Both the position numbers and the translations under genes were made by a program. From assembly GCA_902477645.1 (NCBI GenBank), contig CABSIA010000001.1, positions 1 to 60,016 on the forward strand: a stretch of DNA of 60,016 nucleotides, in the 5' to 3' direction. This document shows positions 9,592-18,096 of this stretch, piece after piece (position 1 is the first letter of the stretch; each line of letters begins with the position of its first letter). The notes beneath the pieces were generated by a model. It did not search any database and was not told where the DNA came from. It saw only the letters and a program-made list of their open reading frames with translations. This stretch comes from an uncultured Prevotella sp. GTDB taxonomy: Bacteria > Bacteroidota > Bacteroidia > Bacteroidales > Bacteroidaceae.

Positions 9592-9664
9592 CTTATACAC
9601 CTTTATTAATATGACAAGCACCTCTGCAGGAGGTGCAAAACACACAAGAACATGTGATACGGCT

Positions 9665-9672
9665 GCAAAATT
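9665..9672 (-). promoter_or_regulatory. Predicted promoter of the S41 peptidase gene
   Basis: The minus strand reads TAATTTTG followed by CA, matching the Bacteroidetes -7 element, about 75 bases upstream of the chosen Met codon. The rest of 9592-9816 is AT-rich and shows no gene. Confidence 0.5.
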
Positions 9673-9816
9673 AAATAAAATATCCGAGACGGCATCGCTT
9701 TTATTCTTTTTTATGCAATTCTGCCTGTTTCAAATGTAAACAAGGCGGAATTTAAGCCTACGTTTAAGCCTAAAAACAACTTTTTTCTTCAAAAAACAAA
9801 AAAAACACAAAAAATA

Positions 9817-9848
9817 TTTGGAGGTTTCAAATAAAGTGCGTACCTTTG
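9817..9848 (+). promoter_or_regulatory. Promoter of tRNA-Asn
   Basis: TTTG at 9817-9820 and TACCTTTG at 9841-9848, separated by 20 bases, is an almost ideal Bacteroidetes promoter immediately upstream of the tRNA gene. Confidence 0.8.
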
Positions 9849-9868
9849 CACTCGCAATTAAGGCAAAT

Positions 9869-9942
9869 GCTTCAGTAGCTCAGTTGGTTAGAGCACCTGA
9901 CTGTTAATCAGGGGGTCGTTGGTTCAAGCCCATCCTGAAGCG
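9869..9942 (+). tRNA. tRNA-Asn (GTT)
   Basis: Acceptor arms GCTTCAG (9869-9875) and CTGAAGC (9935-9941) pair perfectly. The D-arm AGCTCAGTTGG, the anticodon stem CCTGA/TCAGG around CTGTTAA with anticodon GTT at 9903-9905, and the T-arm with GTTCAAG are all present. No CCA is encoded. Confidence 0.97.
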
Positions 9943-9943
9943 C

Positions 9944-9982
9944 AAAAAGAGGTTACAAGATTTAATCTGTAATCTCTTTTTT
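9944..9982 (+). terminator. Terminator after tRNA-Asn
   Basis: AAAAAGAGGTTACA and TGTAATCTCTTTTT pair (one G-T wobble) around a ten-base loop; the 3' arm itself is T-rich and runs into TTTTTTCTTT. It sits directly behind the tRNA. Confidence 0.85.
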
Positions 9983-10104
9983 CTTTATACAATTTTGAAC
10001 TACAAACAAAGTATGGAGGATCAGGGATCAGCGACTACGGCAGCTGGAACCAACAGGATCACGCCGATGAATATGTCCTGTACACGGAGACCCCCTGTCC
10101 GGAT

Positions 10105-10542
10105 ATGAGTCTCGACGAAACGTGCCTGAGCAACGGAAATGATGTAACTATGATATATTTTTCATTTAACCACCCTTATACTCACAAGGAAAAACGTACA
10201 GATACAAATTGCATTAAAGTGGCATTTAAGAGCTTCTTGTTATATGCCATAAAGAAGGTTTTCCCAATTGCCAATCCTGATTTTGAGAAAGCCATACAAC
10301 ATGTAACAACATGGTACGTGGAATACGATGACACCGAATACAATCTTGTGATGAGAGAAATCGGGAAAGACGCAAAGAATAATATCATTATAAAAGTGCC
10401 CGATGAACGAAATCGTGGGTTCTGGACAGATTCTGATTTAGATTTAAGTGCGTATGAGACATACAACATCACATATATATCAAAAAAAGAATTCGAAAAA
10501 CTGTGGAATTCCGTTGAATTTGATTCAAAAACAAAATCATAG
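10105..10542 (+). CDS. Hypothetical protein, possibly a fusion of two gene remnants
   Basis: I do not recognise this 145-residue protein. It is soluble-looking with alternating aromatic and charged residues and no signal peptide. The reading frame is open far upstream of the first Met (to about 9991), giving residues such as ISDYGSWNQQDHADEY with no start codon. That upstream part is more GC-rich than the downstream body. The likelier native start is the Met at 10150 (MIYFSFNHPYTH, 130 residues). Position right behind a tRNA gene and its terminator is typical of acquired or deleted DNA. I infer the 3' end of one gene joined to another. Confidence 0.4.
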   Translation: MSLDETCLSNGNDVTMIYFSFNHPYTHKEKRTDTNCIKVAFKSFLLYAIKKVFPIANPDFEKAIQHVTTWYVEYDDTEYNLVMREIGKDAKNNIIIKVPDERNRGFWTDSDLDLSAYETYNITYISKKEFEKLWNSVEFDSKTKS

Positions 10543-10818
10543 ACAAGACCTATTTGACATAATGCCTTTTTTACCATACGGCCTAACGGAGTTGGCAGCA
10601 GCTGGAAAATCATAATATGAAGAGACTGTACATCTATATTCTATAAATGCGGCTATGTTGCTCCATTATTCAAAAAAATTGAGATTTAACATGCGCCCCG
10701 GAGGGGGCAGCCTGCATTGTTTGCGTTTATCCCAATGTATTTTTTCGCTGAACCTTTATATCCACATACTACACACATACTAAATTTCAGCCAAAACGCC
10801 ACATTTCCTCAAATTAAA
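10543..10818 (+). other. Intergenic region without a recognisable gene
   Basis: AT-rich spacer with one GC-rich palindrome (GCCCCGGAGGGGGC, near 10692). It ends at the promoter of the regulator operon. I see no RNA family or terminator that I can name. Confidence 0.5.
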
Positions 10819-10849
10819 TTTGCCATCGGAAAAGTTTTCTGTATATTTG
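10819..10849 (+). promoter_or_regulatory. Promoter of the two-component operon
   Basis: TTTG at 10819-10822 and TATATTTG at 10842-10849 with a 19-base spacer, followed by the small ORF at 10884 and the response regulator. This is the best promoter match in the region. Confidence 0.75.
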
Positions 10850-10883
10850 CAATTATTCTAACCACAAAAGCCAAAGCCACATT

Positions 10884-11051
10884 ATGAAACAAAAAATCCT
10901 GTCACTTCTCAGAGAACACAAACACCGTGAGGCATTCTGGGCAGCAGCCGAAAATGTAACTACCGGCACCGACAAAAGCCCACACCTGACAGGCAGAGAG
11001 ACAATAATCACTATATTTGAAACCATCACATGTAAACAAGGCAACTTATGA
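10884..11051 (+). CDS. Small protein coupled to the response regulator
   Basis: 55 codons starting MKQKILSLLREHKHREAFW. I do not recognise the family. Its stop overlaps the response regulator start by four bases (ATGA) and it is the first ORF after a strong promoter, so it is probably translated and may couple translation into the regulator. The N-terminus is basic and helical; there is no signal peptide or membrane segment. It could also be a leader peptide whose sequence is unimportant. Confidence 0.5.
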   Translation: MKQKILSLLREHKHREAFWAAAENVTTGTDKSPHLTGRETIITIFETITCKQGNL

Positions 11052-11728
11052 AAATTCTGGTAGTTGAAGACGAGCAGGCATTGCGGCAGGTAATAGTCCA
11101 ATCGCTGGAAAAAGAGCGTTACGTGGTAGAGTGCGCCTCTACTTTCCGTGAGGCTTCCAACAAAATGAGCTGGTACGACTACGACTGCATAATATTAGAC
11201 ATTATGCTGCCTGACGGCAGCGGGCTGACTTTACTTAAAGAACTGAAAAAGCGGCGAAAAAAGGCAAATGTCATAATAGTTTCAGCCAAAGACTCCATCG
11301 ACGACAAGGTCTCAGGACTCGACCTCGGTGCCGACGACTATCTGGCTAAACCATTCCATCTCGCAGAGCTTAACGCCCGCATAAAAAGCGTAATCAGACG
11401 CAAGCAACAAGATGGCGAATTGCATCTCACGTTTGCAAACATCACAATATACCCCGACCAGCATACAGCGTTTGTAGACGGGAACTCACTTACACTGAAC
11501 CGTAAAGAATTTGACATTTTATATTATTTTATATCAAATCCCAACCGACTAATCAGCAAGGCTACCTTGGCAGAGTCTGTATGGGGCGACTACATAGACC
11601 AGGCCGACAGCTTCGACTTTATCTACAGCCAAGTTAAAAACCTGCGGAAAAAGCTCAAAACCGCAGGAGCCACCGCGGAAATAAAAGCAGTCTACGGATT
11701 CGGATATAAAATGACAGACGAGGAATAA
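11048..11728 (+). CDS. OmpR/PhoB-type response regulator
   Basis: 226 residues: receiver domain with acidic pocket E7/D8, phosphoacceptor D51 (ILDIMLPDG), Ser79 and Lys101 (YLAKPFH), then a winged-helix DNA-binding domain (about 130-225) with the recognition helix region DSFDFIYSQVKNLRKKL and wing YGFGYKM. It is followed four bases later by its kinase. Members of this family bind head-to-tail repeats about 11 bp apart; a repeat of that kind lies upstream of the neighbouring PepSY-like gene (13016-13037). Confidence 0.93.
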   Translation: MKILVVEDEQALRQVIVQSLEKERYVVECASTFREASNKMSWYDYDCIILDIMLPDGSGLTLLKELKKRRKKANVIIVSAKDSIDDKVSGLDLGADDYLAKPFHLAELNARIKSVIRRKQQDGELHLTFANITIYPDQHTAFVDGNSLTLNRKEFDILYYFISNPNRLISKATLAESVWGDYIDQADSFDFIYSQVKNLRKKLKTAGATAEIKAVYGFGYKMTDEE

Positions 11729-11732
11729 GGCC

Positions 11733-13004
11733 ATGAAACTCATCCACTACACCCTACGCATCCTCTTCATCCCCATGCTGGCAATATTTGCCTGTTGGGG
11801 CTGGGTGTTCTATCTGCTGATTCTGCATGAGGTCAACGACGAGACCGACGACACCTTGGAAAACTACAAGGAGATAATCATACGGTCTGCATTGACAGAC
11901 AGCACGTTGCTCAAGAACCATGCCGGCATCATGAGCCGATATTATATCTGCGAGGTGTCAAAGAAGGAGGCAAGACTAAACCACGATGAATTTTACGACT
12001 CAACAGAATATATCGAAATCGAGAAAGAGAACGAGCCTGTACGCGTGTTGCGCACGTATTTTATGACCGCCAAGCACAAGTATTACGAACTGACAATATC
12101 TATTTCGACATTAGAGAAAGAAGACATGATAGAGACCACTGTATGGAGCATGCTGGTGCTTTACATCCTCCTTTTAGGCTGCGTAATGCTCGTGATACAC
12201 CACGGATTCCGGAAAACTCTCGCCCCCCTATACAAACTGCTTGACTGGCTGAAGAATTTCCAAATCGGAAAAACTACCACTCCTTTGAACAACCCTACCC
12301 AGATTGAGGAGTTCAAGATATTGAACGATGCCGCACAGGAAAGTTTCGACCGCAGCAACAACCTGTATAACCGGCAAAAGCAATTTGTCGAGAATGTAGC
12401 CCACGAGCTGCAGACGCCTTTGGCAATATGCATGAACAAGCTGGAGCTGCTAAGCGAAAACCCGGACTGCACGGAAACGCAACTACAGGAGATTGGCGGA
12501 ATGCACCATACCTTAAGCAACATCATACGGCTGAACCGAACACTGCTTCTGCTCTCCCGTATAGAGAACAGGCAATTTCCCGAAACCCGCAAAATATGCG
12601 TCAACAGCCTTATCCACAAAATGACGGAAGAGATAAACGACGTTTATGAGGACAAGGCCATAAAGCTGCAAATTGCAGAGGAAGGCACGCTGGTCTGCGA
12701 CATGAACGAGTCGCTGGCAGCAACGCTCATAGCCAATCTTCTGAAAAATGCGTATGTCCACAATCAGTTTGACGGAACCATTGAGATCAAAATTACCCCA
12801 ACAAGCCTTTCGATAGCCAATACCGGTGAAGGCAAGCCGCTGGACGTAAGCATGCTGTATGGACGCTTTGTGCGCCAAAGTAGGCAGAAAGAATCAACAG
12901 GGCTGGGACTTGCCATCGTAAAATCCATAGCCGATCTATATTCCATCAGCATTGATTACCAGTATGAGGACAAGACTCATAAATTTTTGTTAAAATTTCA
13001 TTGA
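11733..13004 (+). CDS. Sensor histidine kinase
   Basis: 423 residues. Two membrane segments (about 8-32 and 138-156) flank a periplasmic sensor of about 105 residues with no recognised fold. The H-box is VAHELQTPLA with phosphoacceptor His224. The N-box LIANLLKNAYVHN and the G boxes ANTGEG and STGLGLAIVK make a complete HATPase domain. It pairs with the response regulator immediately upstream. The neighbouring secreted PepSY-like gene suggests an envelope-associated signal; the ligand is unknown. Confidence 0.92.
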   Translation: MKLIHYTLRILFIPMLAIFACWGWVFYLLILHEVNDETDDTLENYKEIIIRSALTDSTLLKNHAGIMSRYYICEVSKKEARLNHDEFYDSTEYIEIEKENEPVRVLRTYFMTAKHKYYELTISISTLEKEDMIETTVWSMLVLYILLLGCVMLVIHHGFRKTLAPLYKLLDWLKNFQIGKTTTPLNNPTQIEEFKILNDAAQESFDRSNNLYNRQKQFVENVAHELQTPLAICMNKLELLSENPDCTETQLQEIGGMHHTLSNIIRLNRTLLLLSRIENRQFPETRKICVNSLIHKMTEEINDVYEDKAIKLQIAEEGTLVCDMNESLAATLIANLLKNAYVHNQFDGTIEIKITPTSLSIANTGEGKPLDVSMLYGRFVRQSRQKESTGLGLAIVKSIADLYSISIDYQYEDKTHKFLLKFH

Positions 13005-13015
13005 TATAGGCTAAA

Positions 13016-13037
13016 TTCCCAAATCTTTCCCAAATGT
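13016..13037 (+). promoter_or_regulatory. Candidate response-regulator operator: two 11-bp direct repeats
   Basis: TTCCCAAATCT (13016-13026) is followed without a gap by TTCCCAAATGT (13027-13037), differing at one base. Head-to-tail repeats with an 11-bp period are the geometry bound by OmpR/PhoB-family dimers. The site ends six bases before a TACATTTG -7 element (13043-13050), so it covers the -33 region of the PepSY-like gene. That this operon's regulator binds it is inference. Confidence 0.55.
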
Positions 13038-13042
13038 CACCA

Positions 13043-13050
13043 TACATTTG
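13043..13050 (+). promoter_or_regulatory. -7 element of the PepSY-like gene
   Basis: TACATTTG followed by CG, 32 bases upstream of the start codon. No TTTG is present at the -33 position, which the direct repeats occupy; this fits a promoter that needs an activator. Confidence 0.55.
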
Positions 13051-13082
13051 CGGTATCATTAACAATTTAACAAAAATACCGT

Positions 13083-13520
13083 ATGAGAAAACTATTTATT
13101 TTAGCCACATTTTTATTGTCGCTGACAATTGCTTTCGCTGGCAACGATAAGATTACAAAAGACACAAGCGTGCTGCCAACAGTCAGCCGCCAGTTCCTGT
13201 CACGTCATTTCGCAAAAATCCCTGTATCGCATATAAAAATAGAGAAAGCGCTGACGGGTATCGACAGCTACGACGTGATACTGACCGACGGAACAAACGT
13301 GGAGTTCAACCGCAAAGGAGAATGGAAAGAGGTGAAACGGCACAAAACCGCCATCCCTGCAGCCATCGTTCCAAAATCAATCCGGGAGTATGTCAAAAAG
13401 CATTATCCGTCGGCTGTTATCATCGCCATTGACAGAGACAGCCGGGAATACGAAGTTGACCTTAACAACAAAACCGAGCTGAAATTCAACCTCAAAGGCA
13501 AATTGACAGATATTGACTAA
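13083..13520 (+). CDS. PepSY-like secreted protein
   Basis: 145 residues: signal peptide (MRKLFILATFLLSLTIAFAG) and two PepSY-like half repeats. Each half has a helix (QFLSRHFAKIPVSHIKIEKA; IREYVKKHYPSAVIIAIDRD) followed by a hairpin ending in a hydrophobic-Asn/Lys turn (VEFNRKGEW; LKFNLKGKL). This matches the Bacteroidetes PepSY-like periplasmic family often found beside two-component systems. Function is not established; a role in envelope sensing or protease inhibition has been suggested for relatives. It is probably the main local target of the upstream regulator. Confidence 0.85.
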   Translation: MRKLFILATFLLSLTIAFAGNDKITKDTSVLPTVSRQFLSRHFAKIPVSHIKIEKALTGIDSYDVILTDGTNVEFNRKGEWKEVKRHKTAIPAAIVPKSIREYVKKHYPSAVIIAIDRDSREYEVDLNNKTELKFNLKGKLTDID

Positions 13521-13594
13521 TAGTAACCCATTGGCGGAAAAACTATGCAAAATATGCAACGGCTTCATCTGCCATCGCAAGCGGTTTCAACGGC

Positions 13595-13640
13595 AAACGC
13601 AAGCGGCTTCAATGTCCAATGAAGCCGCTTGCGTTTTTTC
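13595..13640 (+). terminator. Strong terminator after the PepSY-like gene
   Basis: A perfect 17-bp stem (13595-13611 with 13620-13636) with an 8-base loop, followed by a T run. Its core word AAGCGGCTTC recurs in the terminator at 40663-40706, and a partial upstream half copy (GCAAGCGGTTTCAA, near 13577) precedes it. Confidence 0.9.
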
Positions 13641-13711
13641 TTATAGGAATAGCCTTCCCTGTTCACATTTTTTATTTAGTTCCGCCAACGGATTATTCCT
13701 ATACGAAATTT

Positions 13712-15436
13712 TTATCGGGCAAGCCAACTCTCGGGGTTCAGTTTGGTTTTCTCTTTATATAGCCGGAACTGAAGCACATTATCGGCACCTATTGAGCCTA
13801 AGGTCTGACGTGTGCGCACCTGCTGCCCTTTTGACACCGAAACCGATTTCAGATTACAATAGACGGAGATATATGCGCCATGACGAACCATGACTACCAT
13901 TGAGCCGGAATAGCCGAACACGGCACTAACCTCGCCATCGTAGACACAACGTGCCTGGCAGCCGGCCGAGCCCATCAAGTTGATGCCTTTGTTATCGAGG
14001 GTTACGCCACGCAATCCCTCAACATTATAATTGCCATAATGGGTAACTATCCGGCAATTTCCCGTAACGGGCATAGGCAGCCGTCCCCGGTTTGCCTCAA
14101 ATCCGTTGCTCATCATACGGTCGGCAGAGCTGAATTTCGCCATTTTATCGGCATTTTCCTTTGCCTCGGCAATTTCTTTGCGGCTCCGCTCAGCCTCTGT
14201 TTTAGCTTTCAGCTCAGCGGCATGGCGTTGTGCCTCTGCCTCACGCGCAGCCTGCTCCGCACGCTCTTTGCGCTCCATTGCCTCGCGCTCTGCTTTCTTA
14301 GCAGCATTCCGCTCCGCAGTGGCTTTTTTGGCAGAAGCGTCACGCTCGGCAGCCTCACGTGCTTTCCGTGCGGCAGCCTCTGCCTGTACCGCCTTGCGGG
14401 CCTCTTCCTTCAGTTTCTCCTCACGGGCTTTGGCCTCGGCAATTCGCCGCGCGTTCTCACGTGCCGCAGCCTCGGCTGCAGCTTTCTTGCGTGCCAGCTC
14501 AGCCTCCCTCCTCCGCGCAGCCTCGGCTGCTGCGGCTTTACGCTTTGCCTCTGCCTCAGCGCGGAGACGTGCCTTCTCCACCTCCTGAGCCACGAGACGG
14601 TCTATCTGCGCATTGAGAGCGGCATCTTTCTTTTGCTGGCCGGCAATGATGCTCTTAATTGTTTTCTGCTGTTTTTGCAGTCCTTTCACCACTTCCTGCT
14701 GCTCTGCCTCTTTTGCCTGAAGCTGGCTCTTTTCCTGTTTTCCTTTTGAGAGAATTACATTTTTGTGATTTTTTGCATCCTGCAGCTGTTTTTGTTTGTT
14801 TTCCACCTCAAGGCGTTTCGCCCTCACCTGCTCGCCCTGAGCTTTCTGGTACGACGCATATTCACGGACAAAACGCAGACGGCGGTACATTTGGGCAAAG
14901 TCATTGGCTGAGAAAATAAACATCAGCTTGTCCTGGACAGAACTGTGACTGGCTATATACCGCATGGATTTTATATATTTCTGCTGACGCTCGCGAAGCT
15001 GCTGCTGCAGGGTGCTGAGCTGCGATGTGAGCATATCAATATTTCCGTCGATGTGTGCAATGTCCTTCTCTATATTTTCGATAGACTTCTGGCGGTCCTC
15101 GATTTCACTGTTAATGACGAAGAGATTTTTCAGACGGTTTTTAACATCCGCCTGATTTTCCCTCAATGCTTTTTCCTGTTCCTTTATTTTTTTCTGTATA
15201 TCAGCCCTTTGGCTCTGAAGCCCGCGTATGGAAGCATTGGTATACACAGTTGTTTTATTGCCAGTCTGTTTCTTGCCAGATCCTGACCGCTTCTTGGAAG
15301 AAGTCTTAGTTGATGTAGATTTTTTTGCAGTTGTCCTTGTCACTGCCGTCTTGCTTCTGCCCGACGTTGTTTTACGCTGGGCAGTAGCAGGAATTGACAA
15401 AATTGCCACAAGAAAAAATATTATCAGTCTTTTCAT
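13712..15436 (-). CDS. EnvC-like murein hydrolase activator with degenerate LytM domain
   Basis: 574 residues from the Met beginning MKRLIIFFL. Signal peptide, a basic Ser/Thr/Lys-rich stretch, two long coiled coils (about 70-250 and a very Ala/Glu/Lys-rich 265-430), then a C-terminal LytM (M23) domain. The metal-binding residues are missing: the expected HxH-type strand reads YCNL and the final LHF-type strand reads LQFRLY. Such EnvC/NlpD-type proteins activate amidases rather than cut peptidoglycan. It is last in dut-TPR-DUF4292-EnvC, an order I recall from other Bacteroidales. It likely acts in the periplasm at division. Confidence 0.85.
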   Translation of the reverse strand: MKRLIIFFLVAILSIPATAQRKTTSGRSKTAVTRTTAKKSTSTKTSSKKRSGSGKKQTGNKTTVYTNASIRGLQSQRADIQKKIKEQEKALRENQADVKNRLKNLFVINSEIEDRQKSIENIEKDIAHIDGNIDMLTSQLSTLQQQLRERQQKYIKSMRYIASHSSVQDKLMFIFSANDFAQMYRRLRFVREYASYQKAQGEQVRAKRLEVENKQKQLQDAKNHKNVILSKGKQEKSQLQAKEAEQQEVVKGLQKQQKTIKSIIAGQQKKDAALNAQIDRLVAQEVEKARLRAEAEAKRKAAAAEAARRREAELARKKAAAEAAARENARRIAEAKAREEKLKEEARKAVQAEAAARKAREAAERDASAKKATAERNAAKKAEREAMERKERAEQAAREAEAQRHAAELKAKTEAERSRKEIAEAKENADKMAKFSSADRMMSNGFEANRGRLPMPVTGNCRIVTHYGNYNVEGLRGVTLDNKGINLMGSAGCQARCVYDGEVSAVFGYSGSMVVMVRHGAYISVYCNLKSVSVSKGQQVRTRQTLGSIGADNVLQFRLYKEKTKLNPESWLAR

Positions 15437-15472
15437 TATCATTGCACGTTGTGAAAGAATGAGACATGCCCA

Positions 15473-16369
15473 TTATTTAGAAAACAATTTACCCAAAATA
15501 TCTGTAGCCTCAACTTTCTTATATTTTGATGACACAGTGGTGTGCACATCCCATTTGTCGTCGGTCTTTATGTTGCCCATATCGAGAGTCAGCGACGTGG
15601 TGCCCTTAGTTTTTATAGCAGTAGTGGTAAACGAGAACGACTGGTAGGCGGGAAACATCTTGCCGTCTACAGACTTAAACTTGGAATAGTCCCAGTGCAG
15701 CGCAGAATTACCATGCGACAGGCTTTTATAGGCAACCTCGGCTACAGATATCTGCCCGTTCTCTGCATCTGCAATCCATACAAACTCCATGTTGCCATTA
15801 GAAAAGGAGATATTTCTTTTACCTGCAGAGGCTGCGTCTGAGACCGTAAAATCCATAAGCTGCGCATCTTCCAGCTTTTGCTTGCCGGGCATAAACAACT
15901 GGTTCCAGAACAACGCCTGCAATGAATAGAAATTGAGCCCGTTGCCCTTCAGGAAATCCACATCATTGTAATTTGCCTTGATATATTCTTTGTGCATCCG
16001 GTCTACAACGAGCACATAGTCGGGCGTAAACTCTATTCGTCCCACCTCGCTGCCAAGAAACGGTATAAAAGCCTGAATGCGTATCACCTCGTTATAGCGC
16101 ATGGAGAGGGAGCCTGGTGCTGAAATTTCCTTGCTGCCTGCCTTTACTGTGAGCGTCATCTTGCCAACGATATTTTTGGCGGTGACTTTCTGATTGTCCA
16201 CTTTCTGCACAAAAGCAAGCGAGCGTACCTGTCCGTTGTCTTTAGCGGCAACTTCTGATTTACTGCCTGAAGTTTTGTCTGCAACTTTCTTGTGCGACGC
16301 ACATCCTACAAATTCGAACGATGCGGCAATGGCTATTGCCATAACCACACATTTAGTCAATATTCTCAT
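15473..16369 (-). CDS. DUF4292 family lipoprotein
   Basis: 298 residues. A lipoprotein signal with lipobox ending FVGC (Cys at about residue 23) is followed by a beta-rich domain, with GKMTLTVKAGSKEISAPGSL near residue 70 and repeated strands to the end. This is the DUF4292 family, whose fold resembles LolA/LolB-like lipoprotein carriers; that role is inferred. Its start overlaps the TPR gene end by four bases, and the EnvC-like gene follows 36 bases on. Confidence 0.8.
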   Translation of the reverse strand: MRILTKCVVMAIAIAASFEFVGCASHKKVADKTSGSKSEVAAKDNGQVRSLAFVQKVDNQKVTAKNIVGKMTLTVKAGSKEISAPGSLSMRYNEVIRIQAFIPFLGSEVGRIEFTPDYVLVVDRMHKEYIKANYNDVDFLKGNGLNFYSLQALFWNQLFMPGKQKLEDAQLMDFTVSDAASAGKRNISFSNGNMEFVWIADAENGQISVAEVAYKSLSHGNSALHWDYSKFKSVDGKMFPAYQSFSFTTTAIKTKGTTSLTLDMGNIKTDDKWDVHTTVSSKYKKVEATDILGKLFSK

Positions 16370-18096
16370 TTCGCAATATATTTTCTACGTTTTATTTTTC
16401 TTGCAAGCAATTTGCTGTCTCCACCCCGTTTCTGAGCCTCCGTCCATAGCCCTACGGCTTTATCCATATTGCCCGAAAGCGCATAGATGTCTCCGGCATG
16501 CTCGTATATGTCAGGATGAGATTTCTCGGTGGAATCGTTTGAAATTGCCCTGTCGATATATATTCTCGCCTCCTCATAGCGTTGCTGTCTAAATAAAATC
16601 CAGGCGTATGTGTCGAGATACGTTGTCGACATAGGCTCTGCCTGAATGGTCTTTACGCTCATTTCCTCAGCCTTTTTAAGATCTTTGCCATCTATGCTGA
16701 GATAATAGGCATAGTTGTTAAGGCTGCTGATATTGTCCGGTTTCCACTGCAGACAACTGTCGAATGCTGCAAAAGCCTCGTTATGAAGTCCTTTCCTATA
16801 GAGTATCTCACCCATAATAGAATAAAACTCGCTGACAATATTAGGATCACTTTTATCATTAATCTCAGCAACTCCCTTGCGGAAATAACCAAGCGCCCGG
16901 TCTTCGTCGCCTTTTTGAAAACAGGCCACACCCGAGAAGTAATAAAATGCCATCTCATCGGGATTGTAAAGCATGCCAGGTATTGACATTTCCAACATCT
17001 CATCCCATTTTTCCGAGCTCCACAAGCCCTGTATGAGCTGAAAACGCGCGCCTGCATTGTCGGGTGCCTTTTCGAGAAGCTGAGTAAACACAGCATTTAT
17101 CTCCGGCTCGCCGAACTTTTTCATCGTCATGTACGCAATTTTCATTTCCAACAAACCTGTATCATCGGGCGATGCCTCAATAATCTTATCGAACAGCTGC
17201 ATCATCTTTATGCTGTCGCCTCCCTGTTGCTCGTTATCTTGTATCGCCTGCCGCAGCATTTGGAGCTTATTCTCAGTAGGTGTTGCCTTACCCACCAAAA
17301 TACGCTCCATCATATCGGATGCTTTTACTGTATCGCCTATTTGCCGATAATAATCATAAAGTGAGCTTTGTGCGCCGGCATTGTTTGGCTCTTCCGAAAG
17401 AGCCTTTGTGAAAACATCAAAAGCCTCGTCATTTCGTCCTTTTTGCAACAGCCAGTTGCCAAGCATTACCCTGTAGCTGATATCGTATGGATGGTTGTCG
17501 GCAATCTGCTTCAACACGCCGTATGCCTTCAGGCTGTCGCCCGTCATCTCGTAAACCATCACCTTTGTCAGCGTAATATCCTCGCTCTCGCCCTCAGCCC
17601 GCTCCAAACGGTCAAGTATCTCGAGCATTTTAGCATAGTTTTTCTTCTGCTGCCAAAGATGAAGGAGCACCTTAAGCCCGTCGGTTCTGTCGCTATGCAC
17701 ATCGCACAAACGGGTATAGGCATCAATTGCCTTGTCGGTATTGCCTGTTCCAAAATATAACCGCGCAAGAGTTTCCTGATAGTCCTCATTTTTTGGTGAC
17801 AGAGCTACAGCTTTCTCCAAAGATGCCACGGCAAGCGAGTCCTGCTGCATCTGCAAAAGATACTTGGCCATTTGATAATGAGCCTCTGGCGATGCCGGTT
17901 TTATGCCGATGGCATGGCGCAAAAGCTCAAAGGCAGACACATAGTCGCCCATGCTCTGCTTACGCATTGCCTCAAGGAAAAAATACTGATATCTCTGTGC
18001 GTCGGTTTCCTTTTTGTCTTCTGTAAGCAAACCCGCATAAAGATGAAGAGGCAACGAGAAAAATAAAGCCAATAATAATCCGAATGCTTTTTTCAT
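16366..18096 (-). CDS. Secreted tetratricopeptide repeat protein
   Basis: 576 residues with a signal peptide (MKKAFGLLLALFFSLPLHLYAG) and at least ten TPR units from about residue 35 to the end, for example PEAHYQMAKYLLQMQQDSLA. It overlaps the dUTPase end and the DUF4292 start by four bases each, so it is in the middle of a coupled operon. TPR arrays act as protein-binding scaffolds; with envelope neighbours a periplasmic or outer-membrane assembly role is plausible but unproven. Confidence 0.85.
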   Translation of the reverse strand: MKKAFGLLLALFFSLPLHLYAGLLTEDKKETDAQRYQYFFLEAMRKQSMGDYVSAFELLRHAIGIKPASPEAHYQMAKYLLQMQQDSLAVASLEKAVALSPKNEDYQETLARLYFGTGNTDKAIDAYTRLCDVHSDRTDGLKVLLHLWQQKKNYAKMLEILDRLERAEGESEDITLTKVMVYEMTGDSLKAYGVLKQIADNHPYDISYRVMLGNWLLQKGRNDEAFDVFTKALSEEPNNAGAQSSLYDYYRQIGDTVKASDMMERILVGKATPTENKLQMLRQAIQDNEQQGGDSIKMMQLFDKIIEASPDDTGLLEMKIAYMTMKKFGEPEINAVFTQLLEKAPDNAGARFQLIQGLWSSEKWDEMLEMSIPGMLYNPDEMAFYYFSGVACFQKGDEDRALGYFRKGVAEINDKSDPNIVSEFYSIMGEILYRKGLHNEAFAAFDSCLQWKPDNISSLNNYAYYLSIDGKDLKKAEEMSVKTIQAEPMSTTYLDTYAWILFRQQRYEEARIYIDRAISNDSTEKSHPDIYEHAGDIYALSGNMDKAVGLWTEAQKRGGDSKLLARKIKRRKYIAK

